Shown: positions 25,666-35,454, counted from the first letter of the stretch. The stretch is DNA of 64,000 nt from UBA11400 sp964473555 (GCA_964473555.1 CAYYPL010000002.1:248001-312000), one strand, 5' to 3'. A program made the numbers and translations. Notes: generated by a model from the letters alone, not told the origin.

Positions 25666-27585
25666 ATGAACAACGATCTTTTTGCACAGGCAGTACTTAA
25701 CCTGAAAACACACTGGGGTTTCGATGCATTTCGACCCGGTCAGGACGATGTTGTGAAGTCTGTACTGGACGGAAACGAGACGTTGGTTTTGTTTCCAACC
25801 GGGGGCGGGAAATCACTGTGTTATCAGGTCCCGGCAACCGTATTGCCAGGACTAACACTTGTTATTTCCCCACTTGTGGCCCTGATGCAGGATCAGGTCG
25901 ACCAACTCAAAGCGCGTGGAGTTTCTGCTACCTTCATCAATAGTACTCTTACTCAAAAGGAAGTTGAACAGAGAATCATCAATGCAGCAAATGGAATGTA
26001 TACACTTCTGTATTGTGCACCCGAGCGTCTTGAAACACCTTTTTTCCAGCATGAAGCTGCCAATTTGAACATTCAGCTGGTAGCAGTTGATGAAGCGCAT
26101 TGCATTTCCGAATGGGGACACGATTTTCGCCCACCCTATCGCAAAATCCGTGAACACATTGATGCGTGTGTGGGACAAACCCGCTGGATGGCATTAACCG
26201 CAACGGCTACTCCAAAAGTAGGGGAAGACATCAAGCGGGTACTTGGATTCTCGAACCCACGTGTCTTTTCGAAGGGATTCGAACGGAAAAACCTGAAATG
26301 GTGGGTAGATGTGACCGAACGCAAAGAAAGCCGACTCCTTGAGCTGGTCAAAAAAGCACCAGGTTCCGGACTCATCTATGCCGGGACCCGAAGATCCTGC
26401 AATGAACTGGCAGCAACCATAAGAGCGGAAGGTATAGCCTGTGAAGCATATCACGCAGGCCTTCCTTCCGAAGACAGAGCCAGAATACAGAAGCAGTGGA
26501 TAGATAATGCTCTTCGGGTTGTAGTAGCAACCAATGCCTTCGGAATGGGCATCGACAAACCCGATTGCAGGTATGTGATCCATTTCGATATGTCCTACTC
26601 ACTCGAGGCCTATTATCAGGAGGCTGGTCGAGCGGGCCGGGACGGCGCGCTTAGTTATCCCACCCTGCTGGTTCGGAATTCAGACATCAAACAAGCCCAA
26701 AAACGCGTTGGAGATTCCTATCCAGACTACGAAACACTCTTTAAAACGTACACAGCATTAGCCGACTCCCTGCGTCTGGCTGTTGGTTCAGAACATCCGG
26801 AATCTGAAATGGTGTCTATATCCTCTCTGACAACCAGAACCGGATTTCATTCAAAAACACTTCGTTCTGCATTGAGAATACTCAGCCGATTGGGTGTAAT
26901 TGAGATGAACGAACTGGCGGAACCTACCATCGGAATTCAGTTTTGTATGAGTCGGGATGCGTTGGTTGATCTGATCGGAGGCTATGCGAATGAAGCGAAA
27001 GCGAATTTTGTAGATCAACTTGTCCGGCTGTATCTCCCCGAGGCAACTCACGAGTATCATTACCTTACGGCAGACAAAGTGATTACAAAGCTCGAAATCA
27101 CGTACAATGGACTGATTAAAGGCCTTGAGGTACTCAAAAGTGAAGGCGTGCTGGATTACCGTTCACAGACAGACGATCCTATTGTCCACCTCATAGAACC
27201 GCGTTCAACTAAACTGCCGGTTAGCCGCCAGGACGCCGAGCATTTCCGCGAAATCCAGCTCGATAAACTCGATAAAATGATTGGATACGGCAAAACCCGT
27301 CAATGCAGAAGTTACTATATCAGGTCTTACTTCGGGGAAAAGAATGTTCCCGCACGATGTGAAATGTGTGACCGGTGTCTGGCATCGCTTCAGAACAAAA
27401 ACACTCCAGATCCAAAGACATTGGCACTACTGATGGATTGTATCCATAAAAATCCATCCAGCCTCATCGATCTGGTCGCGAATACTCAACACGATGAAAA
27501 CAAGGTTAAAATTGCGTTGAAATGGCTGGTTCAGCAAAATAAAGTCACCTACAATCGAAAAGACTCACTTTTCAGGCCCAAATAG
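25666..27585 (+). CDS. recQ: ATP-dependent DNA helicase RecQ
   Basis: A 639-residue 3'-5' helicase for recombination and fork repair. It has motif I PTGGGKSLCYQ (residues 45-55), motif II VDEAHCISEWGHDFRP (DEAH at 142-145), TATATPKV, YAGTRRSC, motif VI region YYQEAGRAGRDG, and the RecQ zinc-binding Cys set (CRSYYIRSYFG, CEMCDRC). The last ~100 residues are short and diverged where HRDC is often found; a canonical HRDC domain is not obvious. It converges with the lipoprotein gene, eight bases away. Confidence 0.94.
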   Translation: MNNDLFAQAVLNLKTHWGFDAFRPGQDDVVKSVLDGNETLVLFPTGGGKSLCYQVPATVLPGLTLVISPLVALMQDQVDQLKARGVSATFINSTLTQKEVEQRIINAANGMYTLLYCAPERLETPFFQHEAANLNIQLVAVDEAHCISEWGHDFRPPYRKIREHIDACVGQTRWMALTATATPKVGEDIKRVLGFSNPRVFSKGFERKNLKWWVDVTERKESRLLELVKKAPGSGLIYAGTRRSCNELAATIRAEGIACEAYHAGLPSEDRARIQKQWIDNALRVVVATNAFGMGIDKPDCRYVIHFDMSYSLEAYYQEAGRAGRDGALSYPTLLVRNSDIKQAQKRVGDSYPDYETLFKTYTALADSLRLAVGSEHPESEMVSISSLTTRTGFHSKTLRSALRILSRLGVIEMNELAEPTIGIQFCMSRDALVDLIGGYANEAKANFVDQLVRLYLPEATHEYHYLTADKVITKLEITYNGLIKGLEVLKSEGVLDYRSQTDDPIVHLIEPRSTKLPVSRQDAEHFREIQLDKLDKMIGYGKTRQCRSYYIRSYFGEKNVPARCEMCDRCLASLQNKNTPDPKTLALLMDCIHKNPSSLIDLVANTQHDENKVKIALKWLVQQNKVTYNRKDSLFRPK

Positions 27586-27593
27586 ATGGCTGG

Positions 27594-27971
27594 CTATTCG
27601 ATTCCAGCTTCCCTGCGTCGTTCCGTTAACTCTTCCTGGCGTAAATCATACAATTTTAATTCCAGTGTTTCGTGCTCTTTGCTCAGTCGTTCCGCAACAC
27701 GCTGCACACGTTCAAGCTGTTTTTGCACATCCCGTTCATACAACCTGTGACTTTGTTCGAACTGTTCGGCGGTCACGTTGTACGTTGTCCACATGGAATC
27801 CAGCAGAGACTGGGTAAGCAGTGTATCCATTGTTTGAATGTGAAGTGCAAAAATGAGCTCACTTTCATAAAGTAACGATTCGTAGGTCTTTTCATCGATC
27901 AAAGGCTTTTCAGTTGGACTACACGCTACGATCATGACCAGGAAGAATGATGAGAAATAATTTTGTTTCAT
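27594..27971 (-). CDS. Small lipoprotein resembling DUF4296
   Basis: A 125-residue lipoprotein with the signal MKQNYFSSFFLVMIVAC (lipid Cys near residue 17). The mature part is helical, with NVTAEQFEQSHRLYERDV and a Lys/Glu-rich tail predicted to form a coiled coil. The pattern (early LIDEKTYESLLYESELI helix, then TAEQF) resembles DUF4296 lipoproteins of the FCB group, whose role is unknown. It lies six bases after the SDR gene, probably in one transcript. Confidence 0.7.
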   Translation of the reverse strand: MKQNYFSSFFLVMIVACSPTEKPLIDEKTYESLLYESELIFALHIQTMDTLLTQSLLDSMWTTYNVTAEQFEQSHRLYERDVQKQLERVQRVAERLSKEHETLELKLYDLRQEELTERRREAGIE

Positions 27972-27977
27972 GATAGG

Positions 27978-28688
27978 TTAGTTTTTTTTCCTGGGATTTA
28001 ATGGGCGCATCACGATCTCATCGATCAGAAAGTTATCCGGCATTTCGAGCAGATGGATCAATACCGTTGCCACGTCATCCGATTGCATCATATTTGCAGA
28101 CAAACTGCCTCCAGAATGCATAAAAAACTCGGTCGCTATAGATCCGGGATACATACAGGTTACCTTGATGCCAAACTCTCGAAGCTCTTTCATCAGGGCG
28201 TCGCTAAATCCACTCAGTGCAAATTTGGTAGCATTGTATCCTGCTAATTTCGGATTACCCATACGTCCTGCAATGGAGCCAATATTCACGATATGGCATA
28301 CCGTATCACTTTGCTTCATTAACGGAACAACAGCGGAGGTAAGATAAAAAACAGCATTCAGATTCAGGTTGATCATCTTGTGCCAGTCTTCGCTCGACAG
28401 GGTATCAATGTCTCCAAATTTTCCAACTCCCGCGTTGTTGATCAAAATATCCGGTGAAGTGCTCTTAAAAGTCTCCAAAACCCATGATTTCACACCATTT
28501 TCATCGGTAACATCCATTTCAACACCAGTAAATGAAGCTCCCAATTCAGTTTCGAGTGCATCAAGGTTGCTTTTTCGACGCGCCAATCCAAAAACTCTGG
28601 CACCTTTTTGAACCAGACGACGAGAAAAATCAGCACCCAATCCAGAACTGGCTCCGGTAACTATGGCTGTTTTGTTTCTTAAATCCAT
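27978..28688 (-). CDS. Short-chain dehydrogenase/reductase
   Basis: A 236-residue classical SDR. It has the NAD(P) motif VTGASSGLGADFSRRL, NNAG (INNAGVGKF), the catalytic Ser in HIVNIGSIAG, YNATKFAL for Tyr-Lys, and the PGSIATEF loop. Basic residues after the first turn (ARRKSN) favour NADPH. The substrate is not evident. It may share a divergent promoter region with coaX. Confidence 0.9.
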   Translation of the reverse strand: MDLRNKTAIVTGASSGLGADFSRRLVQKGARVFGLARRKSNLDALETELGASFTGVEMDVTDENGVKSWVLETFKSTSPDILINNAGVGKFGDIDTLSSEDWHKMINLNLNAVFYLTSAVVPLMKQSDTVCHIVNIGSIAGRMGNPKLAGYNATKFALSGFSDALMKELREFGIKVTCMYPGSIATEFFMHSGGSLSANMMQSDDVATVLIHLLEMPDNFLIDEIVMRPLNPRKKN

Positions 28689-28789
28689 AAATAATATTCC
28701 TACCTTTATGATAATCTGTTCCGTGTATGAATTACGAACGAACTAAACTACCCACTCGATCCCTATAAATCAATTTAACCCACATTCTC

Positions 28790-29497
28790 ATGCTGTATAT
28801 CGATGTAGGAAACAGTCTGATTAAAGTAGCCGAGTTCGTTCAGGACGGTTGGAATGTGAAGGTACGGGTTCCTGTCGACAATATAGAAGAGGCTTTGCAA
28901 TGGCTGGGAATGTTTGCCCAAACCGGAGAACACTTCAGGATGTGTAGCGTGGTTGGAGATGTTGCAGATAGAATCTGTTCGGTTTTGGGTGAAAACGTCG
29001 ATTTTATCACATTGAACCGGATTGCTGACACTTCGGTGGACTACAAAACACCTCAGACGCTCGGTATAGACAGAGTCTTGGCCTGCTACGGTGCCTGGCA
29101 CTTGTCCCATAGAACATCTGTTATCGTGGTAGATGCAGGAACCGCGACAACCATTGATTATATGGATCACCAGGGGGTATTCAGGGGTGGTGTGATTGCA
29201 CCAGGAATCACGGCCATGGAAAACGGTCTACGAAATCACGCTCCAGCATTACCCGTTGTTGATCGCGTACGCCCAGCTGTCTGGCCCCCAAAATCAACTG
29301 CGGAAGCCCTCCAGTGGGGTATAACGGGCAGCTATCAGAATATGGTCAGGGACCATGTTCAACGATTCCTGGTCGATGATCCTGGATCGGTGATCTGGCT
29401 GACCGGAGGAGATGCAACCTTGCTGATGAATCTGGGACGGGAAAACACGCAATCTCATCCAAATCTGGTCTTCGAAGGGCTCAGATTACTCCCTTAA
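28790..29497 (+). CDS. coaX: Type III pantothenate kinase
   Basis: A 235-residue acetate-kinase-fold enzyme of coenzyme A synthesis. It has the ATP/phosphate motif LYIDVGNSLIKVAEF at the start, TLGIDRVLACYGAWHL, the second signature VVDAGTATTIDYMDHQGVFRGGVIAPG, and LTGGDATLL near the end. Type III kinases need a monovalent cation and resist CoA feedback. The usual neighbour birA is absent; udk converges from the right, three bases away. Confidence 0.94.
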   Translation: MLYIDVGNSLIKVAEFVQDGWNVKVRVPVDNIEEALQWLGMFAQTGEHFRMCSVVGDVADRICSVLGENVDFITLNRIADTSVDYKTPQTLGIDRVLACYGAWHLSHRTSVIVVDAGTATTIDYMDHQGVFRGGVIAPGITAMENGLRNHAPALPVVDRVRPAVWPPKSTAEALQWGITGSYQNMVRDHVQRFLVDDPGSVIWLTGGDATLLMNLGRENTQSHPNLVFEGLRLLP

Positions 29498-29500
29498 CCG

Positions 29501-30121
29501 CTAATCTACCAGCAATTTTCCACTGATCAGGGCATTGAGCACGTCTAAAGCCGCCTTGTTCTCACCTCCGTGTGGGATAATGATATCGGCATATCGTTTG
29601 GTGGGCTCAACGAACTCCAGATGCATCATGCGTACAAAGCGCTCATACTGGTCCAGCACACTCTCCACGGTTCGCTGCCGCTCAATGATGTCCCGGCGCA
29701 TACGACGTATCAACCTCACGTCAGCATCCGTGTCTACAAACAGCTTGAGATGCATCAGATTACGAAGCTCTTTTTCAAAAAATATCAGAATCCCATCGAT
29801 CAGAATTACCGGTTTTGGAGCCAGTGAGATGGTCTCATCTCTTCGCACGTGATTTTTGAAATCATACAGAGGAACTTCAATGCTGTAGCCCTTCGATAAC
29901 GCCTCGATGTGCCGAACCATCAGCTCCGTTTCCAGTGAGGAGGGATGATCGAAATTCTGTTTGGCACGGTCTTCAAACTCCAGATGCTTCAGGTCCCGAT
30001 AATAGGAATCGTGCTGGATCAGTACCAGATTTTCGGGACCAACACGGTCAATGATATGACTGACTACCGTTGTTTTTCCCGATCCACTGCCGCCAGCAAC
30101 ACCAATAATAAACGGACTCAT
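29501..30121 (-). CDS. udk: Uridine kinase
   Basis: A 206-residue P-loop kinase for pyrimidine salvage. It has GVAGGSGSGKTTVVSHI, the nucleoside-binding region IQHDSYYRDLKHLEFEDRAKQNFDHPSS, LIDGILIF, RLIRRMRRDI and the closing EPTKRYADIIIPHGG. It lies nine bases downstream of the amidase gene in the same direction. Confidence 0.95.
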   Translation of the reverse strand: MSPFIIGVAGGSGSGKTTVVSHIIDRVGPENLVLIQHDSYYRDLKHLEFEDRAKQNFDHPSSLETELMVRHIEALSKGYSIEVPLYDFKNHVRRDETISLAPKPVILIDGILIFFEKELRNLMHLKLFVDTDADVRLIRRMRRDIIERQRTVESVLDQYERFVRMMHLEFVEPTKRYADIIIPHGGENKAALDVLNALISGKLLVD

Positions 30122-30130
30122 ACACTTTGA

Positions 30131-31480
30131 TTAGTTTTCAATGATTTCTTTGTACTCCCTGATCGCCCGATAGATGGCAGAGGCAAGGATATTCTGGCCT
30201 GTTTCACTGGCGATGTACCGTTCTTCATTGGTATTTGAAATGAATCCCAATTCAACCAGTATCGCCGGCATAGACGCATGATACAGGACAATGAATCCAG
30301 CTTGTTTGACTCCACGTGAGCGGCGCTGAGCACGTTCGGCGAACTGCCTTTCTACCAGCTCAGCAAGGCGTTGCGAAGCACTCATATACCCGATATTGTT
30401 CAATTCATACAGGATCAATTCTTCTTCGGTCAGTTCGCGCGATCGAGTGTCGTCATCCTCCAATAGGATGACTTCATTTTCCTTTTTCATCACCTCCAAA
30501 GCTGATTCGGTGCGCGCTACCCCAAGGAAGAACACTTCAGCTCCATTTGCCTGCCGGCTCCGGGCTGCGTTGGCGTGAATCGAAACGAATAGATCTCCTC
30601 GGGCCCGGTTAGCAATACTTCCACGCTCCTCAAGTGGAATAAACCGATCATCGGATCGGGTATACACCACATTCAAACCAGGTAGATGTTCATTGATATA
30701 AGCTCCAACCTTCTTGACCACAGATAATGCAACATCTTTTTCCCGAGTACCGTGTTGTCCAAGGGCCCCTGAATCTTTTCCCCCATGACCAGCATCCAGA
30801 ACGATGGTGCGCAACGTGGGACGCTGAGGTATGGTAGGATTCGGAGTACTGTTCGGAATGGAAACAGATTCAAGTACCGAAGCCGATGGGGTCACAGCCT
30901 GGGAATTGGATCCGAAAACCGACTCATTCAGATCGGACAAAGCTTGTTGAAGCGAATCGGTCTGTGTCTTTGGGCCTGTTTCTTTAACTGTTCTGTGCGC
31001 CGTAAGCCAATCGATCTCCGGTTGACCTGTGGTCAGGACGGCTAACTCTCTCATGGAGATTTCAGTGAGCCCTATCAATAGATGTCGGCCGTTTGCGTCG
31101 GGATAAGCTTTTGCCAGGTAGGCTCTATTACCAGACAATCGAATATCAGTGCCGAAACCTCCGGGAATCTCCGTCAGAGTTAAACCCAGTATTCCAGAGT
31201 TACTGGCAGGTAGTTGAGTCTGCGATAAGCGAATCCCGTTTGCATAAATGGCAATCTGAATCAGATTTGCCCGGGGTTGAAAAACTTTAAATGAGTCTGG
31301 AGCCGAACTAAAGTGATACCTGATCACATACCCAAGTCCATCAGAGCGTTCTGCAACGGATATACGTGGTAATGAAGATTGTGATGAAACCAACATTGGG
31401 TGAAGCATAAACAACGTCAGAAGTACCCAACGCCAAAAATGAACAGGTGTCTGCGTTTCAGTAATCGTATGTAGGTGCAT
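30131..31480 (-). CDS. Secreted N-acetylmuramoyl-L-alanine amidase
   Basis: About 449 residues with a signal peptide ending near HPMLVSSQ. Residues ~30-180 form an AMIN-like beta domain that could target the septum or outer membrane. The C-terminal Amidase_3 zinc domain shows VLDAGHGGKDSGALG (His ligand), PLEERGSIANRARGDLFVSIHANA (Glu and His), and the catalytic Glu in PAILVELGFISN. It cleaves the amide between muramic acid and the stem peptide during cell separation. A TTG six codons upstream (31498) is an alternative start. Confidence 0.92.
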   Translation of the reverse strand: MHLHTITETQTPVHFWRWVLLTLFMLHPMLVSSQSSLPRISVAERSDGLGYVIRYHFSSAPDSFKVFQPRANLIQIAIYANGIRLSQTQLPASNSGILGLTLTEIPGGFGTDIRLSGNRAYLAKAYPDANGRHLLIGLTEISMRELAVLTTGQPEIDWLTAHRTVKETGPKTQTDSLQQALSDLNESVFGSNSQAVTPSASVLESVSIPNSTPNPTIPQRPTLRTIVLDAGHGGKDSGALGQHGTREKDVALSVVKKVGAYINEHLPGLNVVYTRSDDRFIPLEERGSIANRARGDLFVSIHANAARSRQANGAEVFFLGVARTESALEVMKKENEVILLEDDDTRSRELTEEELILYELNNIGYMSASQRLAELVERQFAERAQRRSRGVKQAGFIVLYHASMPAILVELGFISNTNEERYIASETGQNILASAIYRAIREYKEIIEN

Positions 31481-31632
31481 AGTTGGGATAACCGACAAGT
31501 GGAAAGTCCTTTGATATGGAGTTGTTTATGACCGATAACGCCTTCAAATTTAGAAAATTACGGGCAGAAGTGATATAGTGAGTTTTATGACGGTTCGATT
31601 TTGATTAGATTCTATATTAAAGATTTAAATGA

Positions 31633-32636
31633 TACCAAGCGGTTATCCAGCGACCAGATTCCATAGTTTACGATGATATTCGCCTGGTCAGACTGACCTT
31701 CGATGCACCCGTTTTTCCATTTTTGGTACACTTTCGCGATGAATGGCTGGAAAAAGCCGAGACGTGTGCCGCTGCCACGGTAAGAAAACTGAAAAGTGCA
31801 GTTCGATCAGATGCTCAATTTCTGGATCAACTCGATGAAATTGAAGAACGTAGAGTTCAGTTGGACAGCATTTCAGCATCTGTGTCGGAGCGTGACCGGA
31901 TACAGGATTTTTATCAGGCCCTGGGCACCTGGCAACATGACTTACCAACACGCAGGGAGTATCCCCAGGCACCGGTCTGTTATACTAAACTCCAGACCGA
32001 TTCCTTCTTTGTAAGGGGTGGAAAATCTCTGAAAAGATCCAGAGTATCAATAATGACTGCCTTCCACTCTGTGAAAATGGGTGCCCGAAAAGCATTGGGC
32101 AAGCCTGTGAACGAATTTCCGGCAGAGTCGCAACAGATTCGATGGGTTAGAGTGTCGAGGTCGTTATCGGTGGAATTATGATTATTCTGGATAAACCGTT
32201 TCAGGTCGGAGACAAGATAGATGTGGATGGAAACTACGGTGAAGTTACCGAAATCGGACTTCGATCGGTGCGCATAGTGACCGAAGACGATTCTGTCGTC
32301 ACGATTCCAAACGCCGAGATGATGAACAAGTCGGTTTCAAATTCCAACTCCAGTGCGTTGGATTGTCAGGTAGTGGCGGAGTTATTTCTCGACAATTCAA
32401 TAGACATTGGAGCCGTCTCAGAAGTATGTAAAAAAGCTGCTATGACATCGAAATACACTTACTTAAACAAACCGATTTTTGTCCACGCCACCCGCGGCAC
32501 ATTGGGTCCACGTGATTTTGTCAAAATCAGACTCAAAGCCTATGTGCTCGATATTCGTTTTGAACAGGAGCTTCGCAGCGATATGACCAATCTGGCGATG
32601 GGAGAACTGCGAAGATTAGGACTCGTCAGAAACTAA
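31633..32636 (+). pseudogene. Remnant of an MscS-type mechanosensitive channel gene
   Basis: Two abutting frames overlap by ATGA at 32178-32181. The second (152 residues) reads VIGGIMIILDKPFQVGDKIDVDGNYGEVTEIGLRSV, the end of the MscS pore helix plus the cytoplasmic beta domain, and ends normally. No transmembrane helix precedes it: a TAG lies a few codons upstream. The first frame (31633-32181, no clear start) encodes a soluble region, including EIEERRVQLDSI, that may be the cytoplasmic N-terminal part of a larger channel. An internal deletion removing the membrane segment would explain both. A full channel cannot be made from this locus. Confidence 0.65.
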
Positions 32637-32681
32637 AAAGGCCTGCCGGAAGGTTCATTTTGTGAACTCATCCGACAAGCC
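32635..32681 (-). terminator. Terminator of the sigma/anti-sigma operon
   Basis: On the reverse strand a long stem (gcttgtcgga/tccggcaggc with G-U pairs, inner gttcac/gaac) ends in TTTTT, about 30 bp after the stop of the 460-residue protein. Confidence 0.65.
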
Positions 32682-32710
32682 CTGGGGTCAGACTCAATCG
32701 TGATTCAGAT

Positions 32711-34093
32711 CTATTGTCTTACAACTGAAATCCGTTCTTTAGCAGCTTCTTTTGAGATCGATCGCTTATCGTAGTTCTCGATTACATCTTTGTTTACCGA
32801 GAAAATCAACATATCTGGAAGTGCATCATTCGAGGTCCTCAGATTGAAATGTAGTATGATGCTTTGAGCTGATTTAACGGTATCGAGAGTTCTTCCGTAA
32901 TCAAGCAAAAGATCTTTTGTTGACTCGATGAAGGCTTCGAGGTCTTGCAACAGCTCTTCATCCGTTCTTTTATTGACGGAGCCGGTTACAGCGACGAATT
33001 CTACTCCACCGACCGTGTTGGAAACCTGGAATTCCCTTACACGTGCCAATTCTGATCTGGATCTTTCCAGTTGTTCGTTTGCTCGACGTAAATCAACCGT
33101 CAAGGTATCCAGATTTCGGTCTAATATGACAACGTTACCTCTGATTAAAGCTCGTGGTAACAACAGCGTGTCCAATCCACGCACACGTAATTCGGTAACT
33201 TCTTTTAGGGAGTCAATTTCGATTTCCCGAAAGAAAACGGCGTTTGAACTGCCTGCTCTAATGGTTCCGAGAATCAATAAACCCGAATTGGCATCATTTA
33301 CACTGGTCAAACCGCTTCTGAGTGAGAAGGTTGGATTGGAATCCGAAGACAAACCTGTTTCCAGGATACGTTCGAAAATGCGAAGTTCAGTCGGGGACTC
33401 TTGCTGGATGTCGGACGTGGAAACACGGTCCTTGAATTGAGCTTCGGACAGGTTCCCGGCTTTGAATCCGGCAATATCGGATCGTTTTGCACTCATGATG
33501 AAACCTGAACTTTGATTCGCACTCCAGCCTTGGACAGTGCTCACTCTTGCGGTTCCATTTGGAATCGGTGGTGTAGGTGGAGGTGGTGGACCAAAAAATT
33601 GAAAGGCAGATCCACGACGGACGATTATTGTGATGTTCTCATCCAACTTTAGATGACCCAATAGATCAGCGTAGTTCATCAAGTATTCCATTACTTTAGC
33701 TTTTTGAGCATCCAAAGAATTGGATCGTTCATTCGCTTTGTTAGCTGAATTTGAACTGTTCCCAGTCACCTGGACTTCGTACTCACCGCTTTCGGCACCT
33801 CGGATGTTTATTGTTTCGATTTCTGAGGGCTCAAATACAAAACTGTTGTTCGAAAGCTCAAAAACGACCCCGTATCCGGGTATGTAGGAAGATTTGACGT
33901 CTGCATCTTGTCCACGAAATGCAAACTGACTGGTTGTTGAGTTCGATTTCAGCAACTCGGATAGAATTCCCTGTGAAATTCTAAGGTCCTGCTGCATTCG
34001 GGCATTGTTTTGAGCGAAGCCGAATTGACTTGTAAGTAAAATGATCATGGTCATCTGCAAAATGCCGAGAACCGATTGGCTAAGTAGTTTCAT
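32711..34093 (-). CDS. Secreted protein of unknown function linked to an ECF sigma factor
   Basis: A 460-residue protein with a signal peptide (MKLLSQSVLGILQMTMIILLTSQFGFAQ). The body has beta-rich parts (VFELSNNSFVFEPSEIETINIRG), a proline-rich stretch (FFGPPPPPTPPIPNG) and a Glu/Arg-rich probable coiled-coil (DTLTVDLRRANEQLERSRSELARVREF). I do not recognise a family. It lies 12 bases after the anti-sigma gene, so it is probably made with the sigma factor and may act in envelope stress sensing. Confidence 0.75.
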   Translation of the reverse strand: MKLLSQSVLGILQMTMIILLTSQFGFAQNNARMQQDLRISQGILSELLKSNSTTSQFAFRGQDADVKSSYIPGYGVVFELSNNSFVFEPSEIETINIRGAESGEYEVQVTGNSSNSANKANERSNSLDAQKAKVMEYLMNYADLLGHLKLDENITIIVRRGSAFQFFGPPPPPTPPIPNGTARVSTVQGWSANQSSGFIMSAKRSDIAGFKAGNLSEAQFKDRVSTSDIQQESPTELRIFERILETGLSSDSNPTFSLRSGLTSVNDANSGLLILGTIRAGSSNAVFFREIEIDSLKEVTELRVRGLDTLLLPRALIRGNVVILDRNLDTLTVDLRRANEQLERSRSELARVREFQVSNTVGGVEFVAVTGSVNKRTDEELLQDLEAFIESTKDLLLDYGRTLDTVKSAQSIILHFNLRTSNDALPDMLIFSVNKDVIENYDKRSISKEAAKERISVVRQ

Positions 34094-34105
34094 AGTATAT
34101 CGGGT

Positions 34106-34819
34106 TTACTGTGGTGTTGTTATAGATTCGATGAGTGTCGTCAGGACCAGATCGGTTTTGTTCTGTCTGTCTGTAGTCCTGGATGCAATTTTATCAAGTT
34201 CGTACTGGATGAGTTCCATATCGATCATGCGTCTGTTCTCGATCATGGTCGCATACTCGGTAAATAACTCCTGAAGCAACTCTCGCTGGTCGGCTCGTTC
34301 CTGCTCAATCACGTCGGCTATGAGTTGAGCTTGTTGCTCCTGAAATTTACGAAGTAACTCCAGTGTATCCGGATCAATTTCAGCTCGCGTAGATTCAGTA
34401 GCATCATCAGTGACAGGTGTGAATTCAGAAGGAGTGGTGTTTTGAACTAGTTCTGGATTTGGTTTAGGTAATATCGACATCGATACCAACAATCCATTTC
34501 CGTCGTAGCGTACCTGCAGGTTGTTCAGTGATCCAAATACAATCAAGAAGATTAAAACCATCGCGGCATATCGAAGTGTCTTGTACGTGGTTAGTTTCCA
34601 GTTGCGTTTGCTGCGCTGGATCAAGGATTCTGGGTTCACCAAAGGCGGGCGTACAGTACTCATCTCTTGAAGATGTGCATGTGTTTTTGAGAGCTCAGTG
34701 ATCTCTTTTCGAAGTTCCTCGTCTAGCGCTAATGCAGACTCAAATGCAGCAAGATCCTCTGCCGACATGAGTCCAAACAGGTAGTTGATTTTATCTTCTG
34801 GTGTAAATGTGCGTTTCAT
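34106..34819 (-). CDS. Putative membrane anti-sigma factor
   Basis: A 237-residue protein. The first ~70 residues resemble the anti-sigma N-terminal domain (EDKINYLFGLMSAEDLAAFESALALDEELRKEI), without the zinc His/Cys set. One transmembrane helix (AAMVLIFLIVFGSL, about residues 85-100) follows, then a periplasmic region ending in a long Glu/Gln-rich helix (RKFQEQQAQLIADVIEQERADQRELLQELF). Its start overlaps the sigma factor stop by four bases, the usual arrangement for a sigma/anti-sigma pair. Confidence 0.75.
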   Translation of the reverse strand: MKRTFTPEDKINYLFGLMSAEDLAAFESALALDEELRKEITELSKTHAHLQEMSTVRPPLVNPESLIQRSKRNWKLTTYKTLRYAAMVLIFLIVFGSLNNLQVRYDGNGLLVSMSILPKPNPELVQNTTPSEFTPVTDDATESTRAEIDPDTLELLRKFQEQQAQLIADVIEQERADQRELLQELFTEYATMIENRRMIDMELIQYELDKIASRTTDRQNKTDLVLTTLIESITTPQ

Positions 34820-35454
34820 AGCGGATATAAACGTGAGTGTTTGAGCAATTTTTGCATGGCCTTTAGCCCATAGTAGAGTCTTGATTTGATCGTATTCTCC
34901 GAAATACCAAGAATGACGGCTATTTCCGGGAAGGTTAACTGCTGAAGTTCCTTCATGACAATAACCTCACGCTGTTCTGCTGGAATTTTGTCCAATGCAG
35001 AATCAATCATTACCCGCATCTGCCTTCTTTGAAGCGATACTTCCGGATTTGTTCTATCGTCGGTACTTATAGGCTCTGGGATTGAAAAATCTTCATCTGA
35101 TTGGCTGTCGGAGGTGGAACCCAAACGTAAAAACCGGAAGCGATCTCTTCTTTTGATTTCATCCCGACATTGATTCAAAGCGATCTGATAAAGCCAGGAC
35201 TTCCAAGCACCGGGAATTTTTAAACCACCAATTCTCTGGTAGACTTTAATGAAGGTTTTCTGAGTGCAATCGGCCGCATCATCAGCATCACCGGTCAGTC
35301 TTAGACAGAAATTGAAAATGGGCTCATTCCAACGGTTTACTAGTATATGAAATGCCCGTTCATTTCCATCCTGCATCGCTTCAACCAACTGAGTGTCAGA
35401 TAGCGACTCAACAGGTTCTTGTCGTAAATGATTTGAAAGACTTCTTGGCAGCAT
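34816..35454 (-). CDS. ECF-type RNA polymerase sigma factor
   Basis: A 212-residue sigma-70 family protein of the ECF group. Region 2 contains ERAFHILVNRWNEPIFNFCLRLTGDADDAADCTQKTFIKVY. Region 4 shows IPAEQREVIVMKELQQLTFPEIAVILGISENTIKSRLYYGLKAM, the helix-turn-helix for -35 recognition. An acidic linker (about residues 105-145) joins them. It is the first gene of a three-gene operon with its anti-sigma and a secreted protein. Its own promoter target cannot be read here. Confidence 0.93.
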   Translation of the reverse strand: MLPRSLSNHLRQEPVESLSDTQLVEAMQDGNERAFHILVNRWNEPIFNFCLRLTGDADDAADCTQKTFIKVYQRIGGLKIPGAWKSWLYQIALNQCRDEIKRRDRFRFLRLGSTSDSQSDEDFSIPEPISTDDRTNPEVSLQRRQMRVMIDSALDKIPAEQREVIVMKELQQLTFPEIAVILGISENTIKSRLYYGLKAMQKLLKHSRLYPL

